In this document: one piece after another, positions 35,080-43,820 of the stretch
How the letters are laid out: the number at the start of each line of letters is the position of its first letter
How positions within the stretch are numbered: the stretch's first letter is position 1
NCBI GenBank assembly: GCA_034440495.1
Contig: JAWXCE010000066.1
Coordinates: forward strand, 1 to 64,000
Direction of reading: 5' to 3'
DNA length: 64,000 nt
From: JAWXCE01 sp034440495
Lineage (GTDB): Bacteria; Pseudomonadota; Alphaproteobacteria; Rhizobiales; Rhodomicrobiaceae
The notes under the pieces: model-generated
What the model was told of the DNA's origin: nothing
What the model saw: the letters and a program-made list of their open reading frames with translations, nothing else
Database searches by the model: none
Program-made: the position numbers and the translations under genes

Positions 35080-36183
35080 CTAAAGCTGCCTGTTCCGAAT
35101 TTTGACGAAAGTATCCGTGTAGTGGGCCATCTTGCGGCCTGGGCGCGCTTCGCCTTTGCCGTATATGTGCAAGGAGCGCCCTGGCGTTTCCAGGTGTTCG
35201 CGCCAGACATTCACATCGTTCCCGATCAGGTTCGTCATAACGGCGTTGGAATGCCGCTCGCTGGAGCCAAGTTGCCACCCCGCGACGGCCCGAATGTGGT
35301 TCTCGAACTGGCTAATGGCGCAAGCCTCCAGCGTCCAGTGCCCGCTATTGTGGACGCGCGGGGCAATCTCGTTGATGAGAAAAGTCTCCGCGCCCGGCTC
35401 GCCGACCGCAAACATTTCAACAGCGATTACCCCCACATAGTCGACCGCCGCCATGATTTTGCCGACCATTGCGTTGGCGCGAGCCTGCTGACCGTCAGAA
35501 ATGGGGGAGGGGACATGGCTTTCGCGCAAGATACCCTCGCGATGCACATTGCGCGGTGAATCGTAGAACGCCGTCGCGCCTTCCCGTCCGCGCACCCCGA
35601 TGACCGACAGCTCAAAATCAAATGAAATTGCGGCCTCCAGAATGGCGCCGTCACTATTCAGCCAAACCGCAGCCTCGGCCAAATCGGGGGCGTTGGCTAT
35701 CTTCATCTGCCCTTTTCCGTCATAACCGTTGCGCAGTTTTTTGAGGAAAGCGGGCCCGCCCCCAAGCGCCGCAAATGCTTGCGAAAGCGCGTCTGCCGAC
35801 GGGACGAACTGGAACGGCGCGTGGGACAGTTCCAGAGACTGCAAAAGACGCCGCTCTGCCAGCCTATCCTGTGCGGAGACCAGCGCCCGGCGCGGCGGAT
35901 AAACGGGCGCCAGTTCCTCAAGAACCGCGACGCTTGATGCAGGAATGTTCTCAAACTCATAAGTGACAACCTGCACGCTTTGCGCAAACGTCCGAAGCGC
36001 CGCAATATCTTGGTATGGAGCACAAGTGGTTTGCGCCGCGACATCAAAAGCAGGACTGTCAGACTCGGGCGCGTAAATGTGCGCGCCCAAGCCAAGCTTG
36101 GCGGCGGCCACCGCAAGCATTCGGCCTAGCTGGCCGCCACCCAAAATTCCGACTGTGTCGCCAGGTTTAAGCGCTGCCGCCAT
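35080..36183 (-). CDS. purK: 5-(carboxyamino)imidazole ribonucleotide synthase
   Basis: A 367-residue ATP-grasp enzyme converting AIR, bicarbonate and ATP to N5-CAIR in purine synthesis. The N-terminus has GDTVGILGGGQLGRMLAVAA. The middle has PAFLKKLRNGYDGKGQM and the C-terminal half has NEIAPRVHNSGHWTLEACAI, both diagnostic of PurK. The length is in the family range. purE, whose product rearranges N5-CAIR, starts just upstream on the same strand and its stop lies three bases from this ATG, so the two form an operon. Confidence 0.97.
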   Translation of the reverse strand: MAAALKPGDTVGILGGGQLGRMLAVAAAKLGLGAHIYAPESDSPAFDVAAQTTCAPYQDIAALRTFAQSVQVVTYEFENIPASSVAVLEELAPVYPPRRALVSAQDRLAERRLLQSLELSHAPFQFVPSADALSQAFAALGGGPAFLKKLRNGYDGKGQMKIANAPDLAEAAVWLNSDGAILEAAISFDFELSVIGVRGREGATAFYDSPRNVHREGILRESHVPSPISDGQQARANAMVGKIMAAVDYVGVIAVEMFAVGEPGAETFLINEIAPRVHNSGHWTLEACAISQFENHIRAVAGWQLGSSERHSNAVMTNLIGNDVNVWREHLETPGRSLHIYGKGEARPGRKMAHYTDTFVKIRNRQL

Positions 36184-36186
36184 ATT

Positions 36187-36690
36187 TCAACTCAGATGCG
36201 AGGGAGATGTAGCGACGGCGGCTGTTCGGGCCGCGCGCCACGCATCGAGCCTCTTGCTAAGCCCCGGATCGGACAACGCCAGAATCTGCGCGGCGAGAAG
36301 CCCTGCGTTCATGGCGCCCGCTTCGCCAATCGCAAGCGTTCCAACAGGCACCCCGGCTGGCATCTGAACAATTGAAAATAGGCTGTCCTGCCCATTTAGC
36401 GCCGCGCTCCTCACCGGCACCCCCAAAACCGGAAGCGTCGTCAACGCCGCTGTCATGCCTGGCAAATGCGCCGCGCCGCCAGCGCCCGCAATAATCACTT
36501 TCAAGCCACGAGCCTTTGCCGTTTTTGCATACTCGTAAAGCCGCTCCGGCGTTCGATGGGCCGAAATAATGCGCGACTCGTAGGCGACGCCGAGTTCATC
36601 CAGCGCCTCAGCAGCGCGGCGCATCGTCGGCCAATCCGACTCGCTGCCCATGATTACGCCCACCAGGGGCTGTGTTTCAGTGTCCGCCAT
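36187..36690 (-). CDS. purE: N5-carboxyaminoimidazole ribonucleotide mutase
   Basis: A 167-residue class I PurE that moves the carboxyl group of N5-CAIR to give CAIR. Signature segments are VIMGSESDWPTMRRAAEALD, SAHRTPERLYEYA, IAGAGGAAHLPGMTAALT and LPVLGVPV. It is the first gene of purEK, 18 bp downstream of the DUF465 gene on the same strand. Confidence 0.97.
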   Translation of the reverse strand: MADTETQPLVGVIMGSESDWPTMRRAAEALDELGVAYESRIISAHRTPERLYEYAKTAKARGLKVIIAGAGGAAHLPGMTAALTTLPVLGVPVRSAALNGQDSLFSIVQMPAGVPVGTLAIGEAGAMNAGLLAAQILALSDPGLSKRLDAWRAARTAAVATSPSHLS

Positions 36691-36708
36691 GGAAGAGCCT
36701 TACTGCAG

Positions 36709-36915
36709 TTACGCGCTGATGTCGGGCAAAAGCTGGTCTTCCAGCCGGGCAATTTCGTCTTTAAGCGAGAGCTTACGCTTTTTGAGCCGCGACAACTGCA
36801 GTTGATCGCGCGCGCCCTCATTTTCGATCATGCTTATCTCATCGTCGAGATTGCGATGCGCCTGCCGCAAATGTGCGAGCGCTTCCCGCACTGCTTGGTC
36901 ATCCGTGCCCGTCAT
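36709..36915 (-). CDS. DUF465 (YdcH-like) coiled-coil protein
   Basis: A 68-residue, highly charged helical protein (EALAHLRQAHRNLDDEISMI then LQLSRLKKRKLSLKDEIARL). The RLKKRKLxLKDEI segment is the DUF465 signature. It is cytoplasmic and of unknown function. A paralogue is encoded divergently at 37152-37331 across a 236-bp intergenic region. It may be co-transcribed with purE, 18 bp downstream. Confidence 0.88.
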   Translation of the reverse strand: MTGTDDQAVREALAHLRQAHRNLDDEISMIENEGARDQLQLSRLKKRKLSLKDEIARLEDQLLPDISA

Positions 36916-37151
36916 ATCGCCTCAGCGCATTCCAACGGCTATAACTCGCCATCATTTCAATATGATAATAGCATGAATCGCCGCCAATCGCGCAAGGCTT
37001 CCACGGCCGCACTCCACAGCAAGTATTTAAACAAAGAATACGATATTCAGCACTGTTTGTTGGTGTTTATAAATTTCTACTCTGTATTGGACAACCGTTC
37101 ACACCTCTGTCATTCTAACGTCCCCGCGATCAACCACAATGGAGATTGGTT

Positions 37152-37331
37152 ATGGCGTTACAAGCGCACATCTCAGAGTTGAGTGAAAAACATCGCCTGT
37201 TGAATAAGCAGGTGGAAGACGAAATGGCGAGGCCGTCGGCGGATGAGACAAGGATTGCAATGCTCAAGCGTCAAAAGCTACGATTAAAGGATAAGATCGA
37301 GAAACTCACACGCAGTGACAACGGGGCGTAA
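37152..37331 (+). CDS. DUF465 (YdcH-like) coiled-coil protein
   Basis: A 59-residue helical protein (MALQAHISELSEKHRLLNKQ, then RIAMLKRQKLRLKDKIEKLT). The chosen ATG at 37152 has a GGAGA site about 7 bp upstream; an in-frame ATG at 37146 is too close to it. It shares the K-R-x-K-L-x-L-K-D signature with the divergent gene at 36709-36915, indicating an ancient duplication. Function is unknown. Confidence 0.85.
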   Translation: MALQAHISELSEKHRLLNKQVEDEMARPSADETRIAMLKRQKLRLKDKIEKLTRSDNGA

Positions 37332-37602
37332 TTTTCAGCCTCTCGAACTACGCAAATGGATTTCGTCATGTTATCCACGGCCATAGTCATTATGGTCGTG
37401 GGTGAAGGTATACTTGTTTTAATGTTTGTAGACACGTCGGCTAAGCAAAAAGTGCTTGCAAGTTACTTAAGCTAGAACATTTGAGCAATTGTAAGTCGCC
37501 GTACTCAAAGCGCGCATATTGCCGCCCCTCCACCAATCGGATACAACGCTCTAAGGAATGACGCGCAACGCTCCCGCCGCGCGTCCGATGAACGGAAGAT
37601 CG

Positions 37603-39192
37603 ATGTCCGATAAACGAGTGGCGAGACCTGAACCCCGATTGCCTAAAGGCATGCGCGATATCGATGCCGCCGAGGCGCGCGGAATGGAAACGATGCTCGG
37701 CGTCATTCGCTCGGTTTACGAGCTTTATGGGTTCGAGCCGCTCGATACGCCAGCGTTCGAATATTCCGATGCACTTGGCAAATTCCTCCCCGATGCAGAC
37801 CGCCCGAACGAAGGCGTGTTTTCGTTTCAGGACGAGGATGAAGATTGGGTGTCGCTGCGTTATGACCTAACAGCCCCACTCGCGCGTTTTGTGGCGGCGA
37901 ATTACGATGGCTTGCCAAAACCCTACCGCCGCTATCAGACCGGGCCGGTTTGGCGCAACGAGAAGCCAGGGCCGGGCCGCTTCCGCCAGTTCATCCAGTT
38001 CGACGCGGACACGGTCGGTGCCGCCAGCATGGCCGCCGACGCGGAGATGTGCATGCTCGCCGCCGACACGCTGGAAAAGCTCGGAATTCCAAACGGCGGC
38101 TTTTTAATAAAAATTAATAACCGTAAAATTCTCGATGGAATGTTAGACGGTGCTAACATTCCGCAAGAAAAGAGGCTTACGGTTCTTCGCGCGTTTGATA
38201 AACTAGATCGAATTGGTAGAGAAGGTGTTACCCAATTGCTCGGCAAGGGCCGAAAAGATGAAAGCGGCGACTTTACAAAAGGCGCCGACCTTGAGCCGGA
38301 GCAGATTAAAACTCTAGAAGAAAAATATTTAAATTCGATCGTCGGCCGCCCTTTGAAAGACGTTACCGAAGACCCTGAAGAGATTGAACGCTTAGGGAAT
38401 AGAGTAAGGAAATTCGGGCCGCTTGATGGCAGTCGAGATCCAAATTATTTTGTTGTCGATAATGATTACACAATTTCAACCCTTAAAAGATTATTTCACG
38501 GTTTCGATCTCGCGATCAAAGGTATCGAAGAGATCGATGAAATTCAAAAGTGGTGTAAGTCTTCTGGTTACGATGAACAAAAGATCGTTGTTGATCCGTC
38601 TGTAGTGCGTGGTCTCGAATACTACACCGGCCCGGTTTTTGAGGCGGAATTGACGTTCGAGGTTAAGGGGGACGACGGCGCGCCGATGCGCTTTGGCTCG
38701 GTCGGCGGCGGCGGGCGCTATGACGGCCTCGTCGAGCGTTTCAAAGGCGTTCGCATTCCGGCCACCGGATTTTCGATCGGCGTTTCGCGTCTGTTTGCGG
38801 CGCTTAAGGCGCTGGATAAGCTGAACGTGAAGGATCAGCGCGGCCCGGCGGTTGTCATGGTCATGGATCGCGACCGGCTGGGCGACTATCAGCGCATCGT
38901 GAAGGAGTTACGCGGCGCGGGCGTGCGCGCGGAGCTTTATCTCGGCGACTCCGGCCTTAAAGCACAAATGAAATACGCCGACAAGCGCGGCGCGCCGTGC
39001 GTCGTCATTCAGGGCGAGGAAGAGCGCCAGCGCGGCGAGGCGCAAATCAAGGATTTGATCGAGGGGCGGCGCCTCTCCGAGGAAATTGCCGATAACGCCA
39101 AATGGCGCGAGGCGCGGCCTGCGCAGTTCTCCGTCAAAACGGCTGAAATCGTCGCCGCCGTGCAGGGCGTCATCGCGCGTCACGAGGCGTGA
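37603..39192 (+). CDS. hisS: histidyl-tRNA synthetase, alphaproteobacterial type
   Basis: A class II synthetase of about 529 residues from ATG 37603 (preceded by GGAAG); the frame also allows ATG 37558, giving 544. Motif 2 reads YQTGPVWRNEKPGPGRFRQF, the histidine-binding HisA motif reads VVRGLEYYTGPVFEAE, HisB reads FGSVGGGGRYDGL, and motif 3 ATGFSIGVSRL, followed by an anticodon-binding domain (ELYLGDSGLKAQMKYADKRG). The long form, with a large insertion between motif 2 and HisA, matches the divergent alphaproteobacterial HisRS that recognises tRNA-His with G1-U72/A73 and no G-1, which is the tRNA seen at 1157-1233. The insertion-coding part (about 38100-38630) is far more AT-rich than the rest. 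hisZ starts one base after the stop. Confidence 0.97.
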   Translation: MSDKRVARPEPRLPKGMRDIDAAEARGMETMLGVIRSVYELYGFEPLDTPAFEYSDALGKFLPDADRPNEGVFSFQDEDEDWVSLRYDLTAPLARFVAANYDGLPKPYRRYQTGPVWRNEKPGPGRFRQFIQFDADTVGAASMAADAEMCMLAADTLEKLGIPNGGFLIKINNRKILDGMLDGANIPQEKRLTVLRAFDKLDRIGREGVTQLLGKGRKDESGDFTKGADLEPEQIKTLEEKYLNSIVGRPLKDVTEDPEEIERLGNRVRKFGPLDGSRDPNYFVVDNDYTISTLKRLFHGFDLAIKGIEEIDEIQKWCKSSGYDEQKIVVDPSVVRGLEYYTGPVFEAELTFEVKGDDGAPMRFGSVGGGGRYDGLVERFKGVRIPATGFSIGVSRLFAALKALDKLNVKDQRGPAVVMVMDRDRLGDYQRIVKELRGAGVRAELYLGDSGLKAQMKYADKRGAPCVVIQGEEERQRGEAQIKDLIEGRRLSEEIADNAKWREARPAQFSVKTAEIVAAVQGVIARHEA

Positions 39193-39193
39193 T

Positions 39194-40372
39194 ATGACGG
39201 CGGAGTCGGCGCGCCGCTTCGACGCTCTGGAGGCCCAGGCCGAACGCATCATGGGCGTATTCGGCGGCGCTGGTTATGAGCGCGTGGCGCCCGCAATTTT
39301 GCAACCTGCGGGCATTTTCCTCGACCGCGTCGGCGAGGACATCCGCAGCCGCGCCTACGTGTTCACCGATCAGGATGGCAACGAACTCTGCCTACGGCCT
39401 GACCTTACCATCCCCGTTTGCCGCGTTTATCTGGATCGCCATCCGGCGGCGGACGCTGCCGCGCGCTACTCCTACAACGGCCCGGCATTCCGTTATCAGC
39501 ACGGCGCGTCGAACCCGCTACGCCCACGCGAGTTCCGGCAAGCAGGCGTGGAGAACTTCGGCACCGCCGACGCGCTTGCCGCCGATATCGAAACCCTCTC
39601 TTTCACATTCAAAGCGATGCGCGCTGCCGGACTAGCGCGCGCGCACCTGAAAATTGGCGACATCGGACTGTTTCGAGGGCTTCTGGCGGCGGCGCCGATG
39701 CCCGAGCGCTGGCGCGGGCGCCTGATGGCGGCGTTCTGGCGCGGCGATGCGCTACGACGGGTTCTTGCGCAGTTGTCGGCCCCATCCAAAACGCTGGTGG
39801 ATGGCGCATTGGCTCCGTTGATGGACGGCATCGATCTCGCGTATCCGGAAAAAGCGCAAACCGCTGTGGCTGAATATCTGGAAACACAAGGCGTCGAATT
39901 GATTGGCAGGCGCACGGCGGCGGAAATCGCGACGCGCCTTGTCGAGCGCAAAGCCGATCTGGCCGAGCCGCCGCTACCACAGGCAATCGCCGAGCTTATC
40001 ACCCGTTATCTGGCAATCTCCGCGCCCGCCCCCGCCGCGATTAAGGCGACCAAGGATTTGGCGGCGAGCACAAGAATCGATCTTTCCGGCGCCATCGCCG
40101 ACTTCGAGGCGCGTGTCGCCCGCCTTTCTGAAGCGGGGTTCGACCCCGCCAAAGCCGTGTTCTCCGCCGAGACCGGTCGACGGTTTGAGTATTACACGGG
40201 CTTCGTGTTTGAGCTTTCGGTGGGCGAAGACGCAATCCCGGCGCCGGTCGCCAGCGGTGGACGCTATGACAGGTTGCTCGGAGCGCTAGGGGCGGCGAAG
40301 GCAACGCCAGCGGTGGGCGCAGCGATTTACACTGAGCGGCTTTTGGGCGCGGTGGAGCGCGGCGCGGCATGA
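39194..40372 (+). CDS. hisZ: ATP phosphoribosyltransferase regulatory subunit
   Basis: A 392-residue HisRS paralogue lacking the anticodon-binding domain. Class II-like motifs are visible: LRPDLTIPVCRVYLD, YSYNGPAFRYQHG, EFRQAGVENFG, and near the end YYTGFVFELSV and SGGRYDRLLG. HisZ does not charge tRNA but is required by the short form of HisG. ATG 39194 directly follows the hisS stop; the 3' end overlaps hisG by four bases (ATGA). hisS, hisZ and hisG form one plus-strand operon in which HisRS and its paralogue are adjacent. Confidence 0.96.
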   Translation: MTAESARRFDALEAQAERIMGVFGGAGYERVAPAILQPAGIFLDRVGEDIRSRAYVFTDQDGNELCLRPDLTIPVCRVYLDRHPAADAAARYSYNGPAFRYQHGASNPLRPREFRQAGVENFGTADALAADIETLSFTFKAMRAAGLARAHLKIGDIGLFRGLLAAAPMPERWRGRLMAAFWRGDALRRVLAQLSAPSKTLVDGALAPLMDGIDLAYPEKAQTAVAEYLETQGVELIGRRTAAEIATRLVERKADLAEPPLPQAIAELITRYLAISAPAPAAIKATKDLAASTRIDLSGAIADFEARVARLSEAGFDPAKAVFSAETGRRFEYYTGFVFELSVGEDAIPAPVASGGRYDRLLGALGAAKATPAVGAAIYTERLLGAVERGAA

Positions 40373-41106
40373 TCCCGGATGCGCGAAGCCCCGACAATCT
40401 CATCCTCGGCGCGCCCTCCAAGGGCCGTCTGATGGAAGACACGCTGGCGCTTTTTGCCGCGTGCGGTTTGCCCATTGAAAAGCTGGGCAACGAGCGCGGT
40501 TATCGCGGGCGGATGCGCGGCGTGGCTGGCGCGGACGTGATGTTTCTCTCGGCGTCCGAGATTTCGCGGCATCTGCAAAACGGCGCGGTGCATCTGGGCG
40601 TAACCGGCGAGGACTTGCTGCGCGAGCAGATGGCGGACGCGGACGAGCGCCTCACCTTCATGCATCCGCTTGGCTTCGGCCATGCGGACGTGGTTGTGTC
40701 CGCGCCTGAATGCTGGCTCGATGTTTCGAGCATGGCCGATCTGGAGGACGCCGCCAGCCTCTTCCTGCGCACGCATGGTCGGCGGCTGCGGGTCGCGACC
40801 AAATACATGAACCTCACCCGCCGCTTCTTCGCGGAGAAGGGCGTGCACAGCTACCGCATCGTGGAAAGCCTGGGCGCGACTGAGGCCACGCCCGCCGCTG
40901 GCACGGCCGAGGCCATCGTCGACATCACGAGCACCGGAGCGACGCTAAAGGCGAACGCGCTTAAAATCCTCGACGATGGCATCATCCTGCGCAGCCAAGC
41001 CAACCTCGCCGGAACCCACGCCGCCCGCTGGAGCAAAACCGCCCTCGCCGCCGCCCAGGTAATCCGCGAAGCCCTTGCGACAATTCCTGAGGAAGACCGA
41101 GATTAA
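40369..41106 (+). CDS. hisG: ATP phosphoribosyltransferase, short form
   Basis: A 245-residue HisG-S catalytic subunit that joins ATP and PRPP in the first step of histidine synthesis. Segments include LILGAPSKGRLMEDTLALFA, GAVHLGVTGEDLL, LRVATKYMNLTRRFF and the PRPP-binding region EATPAAGTAEAIVDITSTGA. It lacks the C-terminal regulatory ACT-like domain of long HisG, which is why it needs HisZ, encoded just upstream with a 4-bp overlap. Confidence 0.97.
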   Translation: MIPDARSPDNLILGAPSKGRLMEDTLALFAACGLPIEKLGNERGYRGRMRGVAGADVMFLSASEISRHLQNGAVHLGVTGEDLLREQMADADERLTFMHPLGFGHADVVVSAPECWLDVSSMADLEDAASLFLRTHGRRLRVATKYMNLTRRFFAEKGVHSYRIVESLGATEATPAAGTAEAIVDITSTGATLKANALKILDDGIILRSQANLAGTHAARWSKTALAAAQVIREALATIPEEDRD

Positions 41107-41111
41107 ACTGC

Positions 41112-41213
41112 TTACTTTTTTACGGTCAGTTTTTTCGACAAGTGCCCGATAGCGTAAAGCACGACAAACGGCACCACGCCGACGACAAGCACCATCGCGA
41201 TCAATTCTAACAT
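41112..41213 (-). CDS. 33-residue membrane peptide
   Basis: A minus-strand ORF from ATG 41213 reads MLELIAMVLVVGVVPFVVLY then AIGHLSKKLTVKK, one hydrophobic helix with a basic tail. It ends five bases after the convergent hisG stop. The hydrophobic and then basic pattern suits a real single-span peptide. No strong ribosome-binding site was seen. Function is unknown. Confidence 0.45.
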   Translation of the reverse strand: MLELIAMVLVVGVVPFVVLYAIGHLSKKLTVKK

Positions 41214-41346
41214 GATAATTATCCACGCAAGCCGTGCAGGGATAGCACGTAAATTTTTACGCCTCGCGCCGTCACATGGACGTAACCAAAAGCGCGATGC
41301 GCCGTTTTGCCACAAACCGCGACTGCGATCCTGTTTAGCACCTCGA

Positions 41347-41694
41347 TTAGTGCGCCTGCGTGCAGGGCGCTCCTCCCACCTTGCGGTAACCTTTATCTGT
41401 ACCCTCGTCATAGTTTGGCATGGAATAGAAATCCAAACTTCGGCCGCACGAGTCAACAAAGGCATATCCCTCCCAAGAGCCGTATTGGCTGTCTATACGT
41501 TCGTTAAAGTGTACTGACCAAGCGTGATTTCGTCCGTCGCGGATGGAGAATAAATGGCGCGCGGCGAACCAGGTTTTTGGCGACGCGGCGTAGACCGCTT
41601 CGGGTGTTTTCTCCCGCGAAAGTGGAAAAACGTTTTGCCTACTGCCTAAAGCGGAGTTTGCGATAAATCTCAATATAATATCTTCTTTATTCAT
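41347..41694 (-). CDS. hypothetical protein, not recognised
   Basis: A 115-residue ORF with a protein-like composition: aromatic-rich (FAARHLFSIRDGRNHAWSVH and SWEGYAFVDSCGRSLDFYSM), no signal peptide, no membrane span. The ATG at 41694 has no clear ribosome-binding sequence. It sits alone between the hisG-end peptide and prpE. I recognise no family; a real small gene seems more likely than chance because the frame encodes mixed, non-repetitive residues. Confidence 0.4.
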   Translation of the reverse strand: MNKEDIILRFIANSALGSRQNVFPLSREKTPEAVYAASPKTWFAARHLFSIRDGRNHAWSVHFNERIDSQYGSWEGYAFVDSCGRSLDFYSMPNYDEGTDKGYRKVGGAPCTQAH

Positions 41695-41910
41695 GAACCG
41701 CCGTTTATCCCATCAAAAACTACGGGTCGGCAGCGGAGCAAGCTCGCAGGTCGCCACAACCGCCACGGCGTAAGCAATCGCCGCATACCGCAAAACTCGC
41801 GATGCCATCTTCATTCGCACACCTGCATAGCGTTCTGACCTATGGCCAGCTTGCCAATTCCGCTATCGGCTATCACTATGGCAAAAACAAGCATACGTGG
41901 AGGGCTGCCG

Positions 41911-43803
41911 ATGAGCCGTTACGCTGAGGTTTACGCGGCGTGGAAGCGCGATCCGGAAGGGTTCTGGGCGGAGGCGGCCCGAGAGATCGACTGGATCCAA
42001 CCGGCGGAGAAGGTGTTTGACGGCTCGCGGGGGTTATATGGCCGCTGGTTCGCCGGCGCCGAGTGCAACACGTGCTGGAACGCGGTAGACCGGCATGCAG
42101 CGACGCGCGGCAAGCAGGCGGCGCTGATTTACGACAGCCCCGTTACCGGCGTCAAACGCACACTCACCTATGCCGAATTGCTAGACGAGGTGGCGACGCT
42201 CGCCGCCGTCATCGCGGACACGGGCGTCGGCAAAGGCGATCGCGTAATCATCTACATGCCGATGATTCCGGAAGCCGTGTTCGCCATGCTGGCCTGCGCT
42301 CGGCTTGGCGCAATCCACTCGGTGGTGTTCGGCGGCTTTGCGGCGAATGAGCTAGCGACGCGCATCAACGATTGCACGCCCAAGCTCATCCTCTCGGCCT
42401 CGTGCGGGATAGAGCCGGGCCGCATCGTGAAATATAAGCCGCTGCTAGACGGCGCAATATCGCTCGCCGTGCACAAGCCGGATGCGTGCATCATTATCCA
42501 GAGGCCGCAGCAGCGCGCCGAGCTTATGGCGGGCCGCGACTTCGACTGGGCCGAGGTGGTCGCGGAAGCGAAAGCGCGCGGCGCCCGCGCGGATTGCATC
42601 CCCGTGGCCGCCACCGACCCGCTCTACATTCTCTACACCTCCGGCACAACGGGCGCGCCCAAGGGCGTGGTGCGCGACAATGGCGGGCATATGGTCGCCC
42701 TGAAATGGACGATGTGGAACCACTACGGCGTCAAGCCGGGCGAAGTGTTCTGGGCTGCGTCGGATGTCGGCTGGGTGGTCGGGCATTCGTATATCGTTTA
42801 TGCGCCGCTGCTGCATGGATGCACGACGGTGCTGTATGAGGGCAAGCCCGTCGGCACGCCGGATGCGGGCGCCTACTGGCGCGTCATCCAGGAGCACGGC
42901 GTCGCGGCGCTATTCACGGCGCCGCCCGCCTTCCGCGCCATCAAGAAGGAAGATCCGGACGGTAGTTTCCTGGCGGGCTACGATCTCTCGAAATTCCGCA
43001 CCCTGTTCCTAGCGGGCGAGCGGGCCGACCCGGACACGGTGAAATGGGCGGAAAACCTGCTCAAGCGCCCCGTTATCGACCATTGGTGGCAGACGGAGAC
43101 CGCGTGGGCGATTGCGGGCAATCCGGTCGGTCTCGGACAATTGCCGGTTAAGCACGGCTCGCCCACCGTGCCCATGCCCGGCTACGATCTGCGCGTGCTT
43201 GACGAAGGCGGCCGCGAACTCGGCGCCGGACAAAGCGGCTCGCTCGCCGTGAAGCTGCCGCTCCCACCATCATGCTTCCTCACGCTGTGGAACGCGGACG
43301 AACGTATGCGCGAAGCCTACCTGGCCGAATATCCCGGCTATTACAAAACCGGCGACGCGGGGTTCATCGATGCGGACGGGTATGTGTTCGTTATGGCGCG
43401 CACCGACGACGTGATTAACGTGGCTGGCCACCGCCTCTCCACCGGTGCCATCGAGGAAGTGATCGCTAGCCACCCGGCCATCGCCGAATGCGCAGTGACA
43501 GGCGTGGCTGACGCGCTTAAGGGCGAGGTTCCCGCCGGGTTTTTCGTGTTGAAACGGGGCGTAACGAAAACGCCAGCCGAGATCGAAGTGGAGGTTGTGC
43601 AAATGGTGCGCGACCAGATCGGCCCCGTCGCCGCGTTCAAGCTGGCGGTGTGCGTGTCGCGGCTGCCCAAAACCCGCTCCGGTAAAACCCTGCGCGCGAC
43701 CATGGGCAAGATCGCGAGCGGCGAGCCGTTCAACATGCCCGCGACCATTGACGACCCGGCGGTGCTTGACGAAATCGCCGCGAGCTTGCAAAACCGCCGT
43801 TAG
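41911..43803 (+). CDS. prpE: propionyl-CoA synthetase
   Basis: About 630 residues from ATG 41911, which follows a GGAGGG site; the frame is open upstream to 41842. An ANL-superfamily acyl-CoA synthetase with SVVFGGFAANELATRINDC, the AMP-binding motif YILYTSGTTGAPKGVVRDNG, the PrpE-type WNHYGVKPGEVFWAASDVGW, WWQTETAWAI, YYKTGDAGFIDADGYVFVM and the catalytic-Lys C-terminus PKTRSGKTLRATMGKI. It activates propionate (and to some extent acetate) to the CoA ester. No prpBCD cluster is adjacent. With the AcuI-like reductase and PHA-related genes it suggests C3 acyl-CoA use; the assignment against acetyl-CoA synthetase is by overall motif resemblance. Confidence 0.92.
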   Translation: MSRYAEVYAAWKRDPEGFWAEAAREIDWIQPAEKVFDGSRGLYGRWFAGAECNTCWNAVDRHAATRGKQAALIYDSPVTGVKRTLTYAELLDEVATLAAVIADTGVGKGDRVIIYMPMIPEAVFAMLACARLGAIHSVVFGGFAANELATRINDCTPKLILSASCGIEPGRIVKYKPLLDGAISLAVHKPDACIIIQRPQQRAELMAGRDFDWAEVVAEAKARGARADCIPVAATDPLYILYTSGTTGAPKGVVRDNGGHMVALKWTMWNHYGVKPGEVFWAASDVGWVVGHSYIVYAPLLHGCTTVLYEGKPVGTPDAGAYWRVIQEHGVAALFTAPPAFRAIKKEDPDGSFLAGYDLSKFRTLFLAGERADPDTVKWAENLLKRPVIDHWWQTETAWAIAGNPVGLGQLPVKHGSPTVPMPGYDLRVLDEGGRELGAGQSGSLAVKLPLPPSCFLTLWNADERMREAYLAEYPGYYKTGDAGFIDADGYVFVMARTDDVINVAGHRLSTGAIEEVIASHPAIAECAVTGVADALKGEVPAGFFVLKRGVTKTPAEIEVEVVQMVRDQIGPVAAFKLAVCVSRLPKTRSGKTLRATMGKIASGEPFNMPATIDDPAVLDEIAASLQNRR

Positions 43804-43820
43804 GGAAACAAGGGGCGGCA

